NCBI GenBank assembly: GCA_903834675.1
Contig: CAILKC010000328.1
Span: 1 to 11,251, forward strand
DNA: 11,251 bases
Reading direction: 5' to 3'
From: an uncultured Victivallales bacterium
GTDB lineage: Bacteria > Verrucomicrobiota > Lentisphaeria > Oligosphaerales > JAFGRS01
The position numbers were made by a program, and so were the translations under genes. Positions 6,189 through 11,251 of this stretch are shown here, piece by piece. Within the stretch, counting starts at the first letter, position 1; every line of letters begins with the position of its first letter. A model generated the notes under the pieces. The model did no database searches. It had not been told where the DNA came from and saw only the letters and a program-made list of their open reading frames with translations.

Positions 6189-7421
6189 CTACAGGCTGAC
6201 ACACCCAGCGCCGAGCTGCTGCCGGGGTTCGCTAGCGCATTCCAGCTTGATGATGGCGATGCCGGCGAGGGGATCGGGGCAGGCGGCGGGGAGGTCACGC
6301 AGCCAGAGGCGTTCCCCCCGCTGCACGACGGTGACCGGGGTGGGGTCGCCGATGATGGACGCCTGGGTGACCTTGCCGTGGAAGCCGCCGATAGCGATCT
6401 CTTTACCCGGCCAGCGGCTGCACCAGAAGTAGGCCGTGTTGCCCCGGCGGGTCCACTGGCCGAGGGGCATCCACTCGAAATGGTCGGCGCGGGCGACCTG
6501 GCCATAGACGGCCTCGCCGTGACGCTCCAGCCAGCGCCCGACGGCCTGCAGGCGTGGGGGGGCCTCGTCAGGCACGGAGCCGTCGGGTTTGGGGCCGATG
6601 TTGAGCAAGAGATTGCCCTGGCCGGCGGTTGCGGTGCGCAGCATGCCAATGACCTCACGGGTCGAGCGCCAGTCGCTCTCGGCGCCGTAGGGCAGGTAGC
6701 CCCAGGAGCCGTTGAAGGTCATGCAAGCCTCCCAGGCGCGACCTTTGCTCTCGGCCTTGATGTGTTCCTCGGGAGTGCCGAAGTCCTCGGACAGGAGCGA
6801 GCGGTTATTGATGAGGATGTGGGGTTGGAGGCTACGGACCAGGCGGTTCAGGCGGCGGCTTTCCCAGAGCTCGGGAGTGGCCAGGGGCCAGGCCACGTCG
6901 TACCAGAGGATGTCAATGTGACCATAGTTGGAGCACAATTCGCGAACACAACCATGGGTGAATTCGATGAAGCGGCGCCGGGCTTTCTCATGGTGGGCAC
7001 AATCGGCCCCATCCGGGTGATGCCAGTCCATGAGGGAGTAGTAGAAGCCGATCTTGAGGCCGAATTCGCGGCAGGCCTCGACGTATTCGCGGACGAGGTC
7101 GCGGCCGGGGCCGCGGCGCACGGCGTTGAAGTTGGTCTGCTGGGTGTCCCAGAGGCAAAAGCCCTCGTGGTGCTTGGTGGTCATGACCATGTACTTCATG
7201 CCGGCCGCCTTGGCCAGCTTGGCCCACTCGCGCGCCGGGCGCGGCTTGGGCTTCCAGGTATCCGCGAGTTTCTCGTACTCCGGCACCGGAATACGTTCGC
7301 GGTTCATGACCCACTCGTGGCGGCCGAGCTGGGCATAGAGTCCCCAGTGGACGAACATGCCGAAGCGGGCATCCGTCCACCACGCCATGCGCTGTGCTCT
7401 GGTCTCGGATGCTGCTGCCAT
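6189..7421 (-). CDS. Alpha-L-fucosidase (GH29), cytosolic
   Basis: A 410-residue glycoside hydrolase of family 29, a retaining enzyme that releases alpha-linked L-fucose. Signature segments are MAWWTDARFGMFVHWGLYA (12-30), MTTKHHEGFCLWD (80-92), GFYYSLMDWHHPD (125-137), and HIDILWYDVAWP (168-179), in which Asp175 is the expected nucleophile. TPEEHI (216-221), WEACMTFNGSWGY (230-242) and NLLLNIGPKPDG (270-281) follow. The acid/base is variable in this family; Glu218, Glu219 or Glu231 are candidates. A beta-type C-terminal region runs from about 310. Most family members are exported, but no signal peptide is visible, so it probably acts on imported fucosides. The start is supported by AGGAGG 8 nt upstream. 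It is a single gene, divergent from aguB. Confidence 0.92.
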   Translation of the reverse strand: MAAASETRAQRMAWWTDARFGMFVHWGLYAQLGRHEWVMNRERIPVPEYEKLADTWKPKPRPAREWAKLAKAAGMKYMVMTTKHHEGFCLWDTQQTNFNAVRRGPGRDLVREYVEACREFGLKIGFYYSLMDWHHPDGADCAHHEKARRRFIEFTHGCVRELCSNYGHIDILWYDVAWPLATPELWESRRLNRLVRSLQPHILINNRSLLSEDFGTPEEHIKAESKGRAWEACMTFNGSWGYLPYGAESDWRSTREVIGMLRTATAGQGNLLLNIGPKPDGSVPDEAPPRLQAVGRWLERHGEAVYGQVARADHFEWMPLGQWTRRGNTAYFWCSRWPGKEIAIGGFHGKVTQASIIGDPTPVTVVQRGERLWLRDLPAACPDPLAGIAIIKLECASEPRQQLGAGCVSL

Positions 7422-7504
7422 GTGGACTGCCTCCTGTATCGCTCGTCTGGCTTGAACCCGCCGCCGTTGTCGATCCGCGGCGCCACCGACGGAGCCGCGC
7501 TGAG

Positions 7505-7510
7505 AGTATA
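7505..7510 (-). promoter_or_regulatory. Candidate -10 box of the fucosidase gene
   Basis: On the minus strand TATACT (five of six consensus positions) lies 84 nt before the fucosidase start. No good -35 is seen at 16-18 nt. A 10-nt inverted repeat, CTTGAACCCG at 7451-7460 and CGGGTTCAAG at 7556-7565, brackets it and could serve a dimeric or looping regulator. Confidence 0.35.
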
Positions 7511-7672
7511 GGCTTCGGCGTGGCTCTCGCTAGCTGAATGTCGCCTCACGAATCTCGGGTTCAAGGCGGCTCCGAGCGGATGCACGAAACCGGCTAAAGC
7601 CTCTACTACGTGCCTGGCGTGTCCCAGCTCTGAACTCCGGGCGGCGTGCCTACGCACTGCCTGCGCTTCCTA

Positions 7673-7681
7673 TGCTATAGT
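7673..7681 (+). promoter_or_regulatory. Extended -10 promoter of aguBA
   Basis: TGCTATAGT matches the extended -10 form TGnTATAAT with one mismatch, 38 nt before the aguB ATG. No convincing -35 is present, as is common for extended -10 promoters. Transcription would start near 7688, leaving a leader of roughly 30 nt. Confidence 0.5.
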
Positions 7682-7698
7682 TTGCGGAGGTTGCCCGC

Positions 7699-7746
7699 GT
7701 GAAGCTGGTTACCACGGAATGCAGAGCATGGATCGAGTCCGCATAG
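7699..7746 (+). CDS. Candidate 15-codon leader ORF overlapping aguB start
   Basis: A GTG at 7699-7701 is preceded by GGAGG (7686-7690) with an 8-nt spacer, a far better ribosome site than either aguB start has. The frame reads VKLVTTECRAWIESA and stops at TAG 7744-7746, 25 nt after the aguB ATG at 7719 and in a different frame. It could be a leader peptide that couples or attenuates aguBA translation, as known for some polyamine genes. A problem is that the predicted transcription start near 7688 would trim the GGAGG. It may be chance. Confidence 0.3.
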   Translation: MKLVTTECRAWIESA

Positions 7747-8594
7747 CCTTGTTGCAGGGACAAGCCGAACCGAGTGTGGCGGCGGCGTTGGCCTGGACGG
7801 AAGCGCGCCTCGAGGAGGCGGCGGCGGCCGGCGCTCGCATCGTCTGCACGCAGGAGTTGTTTGCGACGCCCTACTTCTGTCGGGTGCAGGATCCAGCCTT
7901 CTTCGACCTGGCGGAGCCTGTTCCGGGCCCCACCACGGAGCGTTTGGCACGTAAGGCGCGCGAACTGGGCGTGGTGCTGATCGTCTCGCTGTTCGAGCGG
8001 CGGGCGCCAGGAGTGTACCACAACACCGCCGCCGTCATTGACGCCGACGGGACCTACCTGGGCAAGTACCGCAAGATGCACATTCCGCAGGACCCCGGCT
8101 TTGAGGAGAAGTACTACTTCACCCCGGGCGATCTCGGCTTCAGGGCCTGGTCCACGCGCTATGGCCGCATCGGCGTGCTCATCTGCTGGGACCAGTGGTA
8201 TCCCGAAGCTGCCCGTCTGACCGCGTTGCACGGCGCCCAGATCATCTTCTGCCCGACCGCCATTGGCTGGCTCAGCGCGGAGAAGGCGAGGCTGGGGGCG
8301 CGCCAACGGGCCGCCTGGCTGAATGTGCAGATGGGCCACGCCGTGGCCAACGGTTGCTACTTTGCCGCGGTGAACCGGGTTGGCCACGAAGGCCAGATCG
8401 AGTTCTGGGGGACGTCGTTTGTCGCCGACGTCTACGGCGAGCGCATCGCCGAGGGCAGCGTCTGCAGCCCTGAGATCGTCTATGCCGACTGCGCTGGCCA
8501 GGCCGTCGAAGAGCGCCGCCGCACCTGGCCGTTCTTCCGCGACCGCCGCATTGATAGCTACGACGGCATCCTGAAGAGGTTCCTGGATGAGTGA
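7719..8594 (+). CDS. aguB: N-carbamoylputrescine amidase
   Basis: A 291-residue nitrilase-superfamily amidohydrolase that hydrolyses N-carbamoylputrescine to putrescine, CO2 and ammonia in the cytosol. The Glu-Lys-Cys triad is visible: Glu46 in CTQELFATPYFC, Lys119 in KYRKMHIPQDPGF, and Cys156 in VLICWDQWYPEAAR. Length and the FFCQ-like TPYFC and HIPQDPGFEEKYYFTPGD (121-138) segments fit AguB rather than a generic nitrilase. The neighbour aguA settles the role. Two starts are possible, ATG 7719 and ATG 7728 (MDRVRIALLQG); neither has a strong Shine-Dalgarno site, and 7728 fits the family N-terminus slightly better. Its stop overlaps the aguA start by 8 nt, so the two are co-translated. Confidence 0.95.
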   Translation: MQSMDRVRIALLQGQAEPSVAAALAWTEARLEEAAAAGARIVCTQELFATPYFCRVQDPAFFDLAEPVPGPTTERLARKARELGVVLIVSLFERRAPGVYHNTAAVIDADGTYLGKYRKMHIPQDPGFEEKYYFTPGDLGFRAWSTRYGRIGVLICWDQWYPEAARLTALHGAQIIFCPTAIGWLSAEKARLGARQRAAWLNVQMGHAVANGCYFAAVNRVGHEGQIEFWGTSFVADVYGERIAEGSVCSPEIVYADCAGQAVEERRRTWPFFRDRRIDSYDGILKRFLDE

Positions 8595-9660
8595 TCTCCC
8601 CGCCGCCGTCGGCTTTCATATGCCCGCTGAATGGGCCCCGCAGGAAGCCATCTGGCTGAGTTGGCCGCTCAAAGTCGGCGCCTGGCCCGGCTGTCGTGCC
8701 GCGGCCGAACGGGCCTATGCGGAGTTCGCCGCGGCGATCAGCCACTTCGAGGCGGTCTGCATCAACTGCGTGACCTCGGCACAGGAAGGCGCCGGTGAGG
8801 CGCTCGGGCGGGCCGGCGCCCGCCTGGACCGCATCAGGCTGTTTGACCACCCGACCAACGACGTCTGGTGTCGCGACCATGGCCCGGTCTTCGTGCAGCA
8901 CCGCGGTACGGGCGAGGTGGCGATCACCGACTGGGGCTTCAATGCCTGGGGCGGCAAGTTTCCGGCCTGGGACCTCGACAATGCGATCCCGACCTGCGTT
9001 GCCGCGGCGCTGGGCCTACGGCGTTTTGCCATTCCCATGGTGGCTGAGGGCGGCGGGCTGGAGGTGAACGGTGAAGGCGTTCTGCTCACCACGGAGTCGG
9101 TGCTGCTGAACCCGAATCGCAATCCGACGCGGTCGAAAGCTGAGGTCGAGATCATCCTGCGCGACGCCCTGGGCGTCGAGGCGATCGGTTGGTTGCGGGC
9201 CGGCCTGGAGTGCGACGACACGGACGGCCACATCGACACCCTGGCCCGCTTCGTTGCCCCGGCGGCGGTCGTTACCGTGGTCAGCCGCGACCCCAACGGC
9301 CCCAACCAGGCCGTGCTCGAGCGCAACCGGGCTGACCTGGCCCGCTTCCGCCTGCCTGACGGGCGCCGCCTGGAGCTGGTGCCCCTGCCGCTGCCCGATG
9401 CCATCCGTCTGTCAGGCTGGCGCCTGGAAGTCCTGCCGGCCACCTACGCCAACTTCCTCATCCTCAACGGCGCCGTCCTCGTGCCTACCTACGGGCAGCC
9501 CGCCAACGACCGGGAGGCTCTACGCACTCTCGCCCAGTGCTTTCCCGACCGCGAGGTCATCGGCCTCGACTGCCGCGACCTCGTTATCGAGGGTGGCGCT
9601 CTGCACTGCCTCAGCCAGCAACAGCCCGCCGACCCAAGGCGCCAACCCACCGCGGGCTGA
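8587..9660 (+). CDS. aguA: Agmatine deiminase
   Basis: A 357-residue member of the guanidino-group-modifying (GME) superfamily. It converts agmatine to N-carbamoylputrescine and ammonia, the step before AguB. Key segments are MPAEWAPQEAIWLSWP (12-27), NDVWCRDHGPVFV (91-103), TDWGFNAWGGKFPAWDLD (114-131), AEGGGLEVNGEG with Glu154, DDTDGHID with His215, and EGGALHCLSQQQP with the catalytic Cys341. All expected catalytic residues are present and the length is normal. GAGG lies 8 nt before the ATG, and the start sits inside the aguB stop (ATGAGTGA). The agmatine source, arginine decarboxylase, is not in this window. Confidence 0.96.
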   Translation: MSDLPAAVGFHMPAEWAPQEAIWLSWPLKVGAWPGCRAAAERAYAEFAAAISHFEAVCINCVTSAQEGAGEALGRAGARLDRIRLFDHPTNDVWCRDHGPVFVQHRGTGEVAITDWGFNAWGGKFPAWDLDNAIPTCVAAALGLRRFAIPMVAEGGGLEVNGEGVLLTTESVLLNPNRNPTRSKAEVEIILRDALGVEAIGWLRAGLECDDTDGHIDTLARFVAPAAVVTVVSRDPNGPNQAVLERNRADLARFRLPDGRRLELVPLPLPDAIRLSGWRLEVLPATYANFLILNGAVLVPTYGQPANDREALRTLAQCFPDREVIGLDCRDLVIEGGALHCLSQQQPADPRRQPTAG

Positions 9661-9670
9661 GTCTGCGCCC

Positions 9671-9694
9671 GATACCGATACCGACCCCGATATC
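9671..9694. repeat. Degenerate GATnnC hexamer repeat
   Basis: Four 6-nt units, GATACC GATACC GACCCC GATATC, fill half of the 45-nt gap between the convergent aguA and UROD-like genes. The same kind of tract, also four units, occurs at 11037-11060. No terminator hairpin is seen in the gap. Confidence 0.55.
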
Positions 9695-9705
9695 TGCGCT
9701 GCTTC

Positions 9706-10779
9706 TCAGGTATTGTCGGCCAGCCACTTCAGCACGGCTTCCCCCTCGGCCGGGCTGCTGGCGCCGCAGTGGTAGAAGACGAGGTTAGGCTGCAGTTCAC
9801 GGTGGAAGACCTTGATGGACTGCGGATCGCAGGGGACCCACAGGCTGATGCCCTTGCTCTGGATGCGTTTGAGCAGATCCATCCAGCCGATGAAGGCTTT
9901 GTTGCGGGCGCCGGTGGTCCACTGGATGCAGTCCAGGCCGGGGATAGAGCAGATGGCATCCAGATGCACCAGGCATTCGGGGCCGTCGTAGTGGTACACG
10001 GTGTGCTTGAGGTAGGCCGCTTCCTCGGCCAGGGCCGGCACGACGAAGCGCCGGAAGTGCTCAGGGCCGATCAGCGCCGCGAAGTCGCACTGGATGGTGT
10101 TGGTCTTCTCCGGGTGATAGGCTGGCACCCAGCCCAGGGTGCCGTGGCGGTCCATGCGGCCGGCCTGGTAGAGCCCGTCGTAGATGACCCGGTAAAGGGC
10201 GCTGACATCGCGCATGGCGCGTTCGATAGTCTCCGGGACATCCATCATATCCATGCACAGCAGTTCCGGACTGCGCATCGCCGAGAGTGCGTCCATGTTG
10301 CTGTGCAGATCAAGATGCGCCACCAGCATCTTGCCGTCGAAACCCTTGGCCAGCGCGGCGCAGAAGTCCAGCATTCGGCGCCACCAGCGGTTGGTGGGGT
10401 CCAGACGGATAGGCAGGTCCCGGCTCCAGTCCTTGATACAGGGCACGACCCAGTTGGTGCCGTAGTTGTCCTTATCGAACTGCAGGTCGCCACCCAGCCA
10501 GGCGCCGAACATATCGGGTCCGAAGCTGGGCGTGTAACAGGGCATGGCCTCGCCGCCCCACCAGGTCGCCGCGGCGCGCTCGACGATCTGCTGGACGATG
10601 GGGCCGAAGTCCTCGCGCGCACCAGCCATGTACGGCGGAGCGGGCGGCAGCGGCTTCGACGGGTCTTTAGGAGCCGTGATGACACAACAAGGCCGGTCGA
10701 TCAGCTCCTTGTCCCAGAACGCCAACCACCGCGCCTTGGCCTGCTCAAAATCCGGCTTGAACTCCAGCCCTGTTCCCAT
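9706..10779 (-). CDS. Uroporphyrinogen decarboxylase-like (MtaA/CmuA-type) protein
   Basis: A 357-residue member of the UROD-like methyltransferase superfamily, which in characterised cases moves methyl groups between corrinoids and coenzyme M or folate. It is not a haem-pathway HemE: the N-terminus (MGTGLEFKPDFEQAKARWLA, then DRPCCVITAPK) is that of the large uncharacterised environmental branch. Visible segments include LVAHLDLHSNMDALSAMRSP (152-171), QCDFAALIGPEHFRRFVVP (230-248), VYHYDGPECLVHLD (261-274), IQWTTGARN (285-293) and FYHCGASSP (335-343). Where MtaA has the zinc motif His-x-Cys...Cys, this protein has His263-Tyr-Asp265...Cys338, with similar spacing. No corrinoid protein is nearby. 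The start is supported by GGAGG 5 nt before the ATG. It is cytosolic; the substrate is unknown. Confidence 0.82.
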   Translation of the reverse strand: MGTGLEFKPDFEQAKARWLAFWDKELIDRPCCVITAPKDPSKPLPPAPPYMAGAREDFGPIVQQIVERAAATWWGGEAMPCYTPSFGPDMFGAWLGGDLQFDKDNYGTNWVVPCIKDWSRDLPIRLDPTNRWWRRMLDFCAALAKGFDGKMLVAHLDLHSNMDALSAMRSPELLCMDMMDVPETIERAMRDVSALYRVIYDGLYQAGRMDRHGTLGWVPAYHPEKTNTIQCDFAALIGPEHFRRFVVPALAEEAAYLKHTVYHYDGPECLVHLDAICSIPGLDCIQWTTGARNKAFIGWMDLLKRIQSKGISLWVPCDPQSIKVFHRELQPNLVFYHCGASSPAEGEAVLKWLADNT

Positions 10780-10828
10780 AGCTGCCTCCGCTGCTTGCCG
10801 TCCTCACCCGCACCTGACGCCTGATCGC

Positions 10829-10849
10829 CTCCCACGAAACCCGTGGGAG
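10829..10849 (-). promoter_or_regulatory. 8-bp hairpin upstream of the UROD-like gene
   Basis: CTCCCACG (10829-10836) and CGTGGGAG (10842-10849) pair perfectly around a 5-nt loop AAACC, 50 nt upstream of the UROD-like start. It lacks a T-run. It may be a regulator-binding dyad or a structured mRNA leader. Confidence 0.4.
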
Positions 10850-10926
10850 TGCCATACCATGGATGCGTCCCGCGGCCGGCGCAATGCGGCCGGGCCGTCG
10901 GGGGCGCAGGTGTCAACCTACAGCCG

Positions 10927-10952
10927 GGGCGCAGGTCAGTTCCGTAGGGGTT
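10927..10952 (-). repeat. 26-nt element, right copy (inverted partner at 146-171)
   Basis: An exact reverse complement of 146-171. Read on the plus strand it also spells GGG CGC AGG TCA GTT CCG TAG, the same Gly-Arg-Arg-Ser-Val-Pro-stop as the end of the LarA-like gene. An open frame does run into it from about 10825, with GTG codons at 10843 and 10849, but it shows no ribosome site or recognisable protein. Just upstream, GGGGCGCAGGT is duplicated 25 nt apart. Confidence 0.8.
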
Positions 10953-11036
10953 CGCTTGTCTGAGAACCGCAGAGGGTCGAGGGCCTGCCCGCCGTGGTGG
11001 GTCGAGAGACGAGTGTCCGAGTCCCCCCGTCGATTC

Positions 11037-11060
11037 GATCCCGATTTCAATCTCGATCCG
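11037..11060. repeat. Degenerate GATnnC hexamer repeat, second tract
   Basis: Four 6-nt units, GATCCC GATTTC AATCTC GATCCG, the same period and length as the tract at 9671-9694. It lies in gene-free DNA, so its coding-like period is not explained by a gene here. Confidence 0.5.
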
Positions 11061-11118
11061 CCATCCCATCGCTACCGTTTCGCGGCGGTACCCCCAGCCG
11101 CGGAAGTCGCTGGCTCGC

Positions 11119-11220
11119 CTCTGCCTCTTCAGCCCCGATGGGGCGCCATCCCTTCTGCCTCTTCAGCCCCGAAGGGGCGCCATCCCTTCTGCCTCTTCAG
11201 CCCCGAAGGGGCGCCATCCC
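11119..11220 (+). repeat. Three tandem 34-bp REP-like hairpin units
   Basis: Units are 11119-11152, 11153-11186 and 11187-11220. The second and third are identical; the first differs at two positions. Each reads TTCTGCCTCTTC, then the hairpin AGCCCCGAAGGGGC (stem GCCCC/GGGGC, loop GAA), then GCCATCCC. In the first unit the loop is GAT. There are no unique spacers between units, so it is not a CRISPR array. Degenerate inverted copies lie at 27-42 and 93-110. Confidence 0.92.
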
Positions 11221-11223
11221 TCA

Positions 11224-11247
11224 GCCCAGGGCAGCGCCCTGGGTACC
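11224..11247 (-). repeat. 24-nt hairpin repeat, right copy
   Basis: CCCAGGGC (11225-11232), loop AGC, GCCCTGGG (11236-11243), followed by TACC. Its reverse complement matches 61-84 at 23 of 24 positions, the only change being in the loop. Confidence 0.85.
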
Positions 11248-11251
11248 GGGC

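Larger units (their letters stand above)
10780..11251. other. 472-nt gene-free repeat-rich region
   Basis: No credible gene lies here: open frames are short or antisense extensions without ribosome sites. It holds, in order, a hairpin (10829-10849), an 11-nt direct repeat GGGGCGCAGGT at 10901 and 10926, the right copy of the 26-nt element, a hexamer repeat (11037-11060), three tandem 34-bp hairpin units, and a terminal 24-nt hairpin repeat. The part nearest 10780 must contain the promoter of the UROD-like gene, but no clear -35/-10 pair is visible. Confidence 0.7.

Noticed and set aside
6378..7511. Long plus-strand open frame opposite the fucosidase
   Set aside because: Antisense shadow; the GH29 signatures on the minus strand are unmistakable.
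9769..10824. Plus-strand open frame (351 codons) opposite the UROD-like gene
   Set aside because: Antisense shadow of a well-supported gene with a good ribosome site.
146..10952. The whole block as a classical composite transposon
   Set aside because: The 26-nt inverted ends are intriguing, but there is no transposase or integrase and the genes look like ordinary metabolic genes, so the claim is kept only as a question in the findings.
11119..11220. Possible CRISPR array
   Set aside because: Units are directly abutting with no unique spacers, and no cas genes are present.

Overview
The window is high-GC bacterial DNA with eight convincing protein-coding genes, one candidate short leader ORF, no RNA genes and no transposase. 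Gene content (a DUF1015/LarA pair, a cytosolic GH29 fucosidase, an aguB-aguA polyamine pair, a UROD-like methyltransferase homologue, an ABC-substrate-binding/PAS sensor) and dispersed GC-rich hairpin repeats of the AGCCCCGAAGGGGC type fit a free-living, probably uncultivated bacterium of the Planctomycetota/Verrucomicrobiota/Lentisphaerota or Armatimonadota kind. This taxonomic reading is inference; no marker gene is present.

Layout. 1-150: hairpin repeats with no gene. 151-2716 (minus): a DUF1015 gene followed by a LarA-type nickel-pincer racemase/epimerase whose start overlaps the DUF1015 stop by 11 nt, so the two are one translationally coupled unit. 2717-2992: a relatively AT-rich divergent promoter region. 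2993-3250 (plus): an 85-residue unrecognised charged protein. 3256-4830 (minus): a membrane sensor with a periplasmic ABC-substrate-binding-like domain and one PAS domain but no output domain. 4831-4991: divergent spacer with two palindromes. 4992-6164 (plus): a GT4 glycosyltransferase. 6189-7421 (minus): a GH29 alpha-L-fucosidase without signal peptide. 7422-7718: divergent promoter region. 7719-9660 (plus): aguB and aguA, overlapping by 8 nt, which convert agmatine to putrescine. 9706-10779 (minus): a UROD/MtaA-like protein. 10780-11251: 472 nt without a gene, full of repeats.

How the genes work together. Two functional couples are clear: DUF1015-larA (hydroxy-acid metabolism, possibly serine-linked) and aguB-aguA (agmatine deiminase route to putrescine). 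The other genes are single transcription units in alternating orientation, and nothing suggests that the whole window is one pathway.

The most unusual structure is the mirrored arrangement of repeats at the two ends. A 24-nt hairpin, an AGCCCC/GGGGC hairpin and a perfect 26-nt sequence occur in the same order, in opposite orientation, on either side of the gene block. The 26-nt element supplies the last six codons and the stop codon of the LarA-like gene. A second lead is a 15-codon leader ORF with an ideally spaced Shine-Dalgarno sequence that overlaps the start of aguB.
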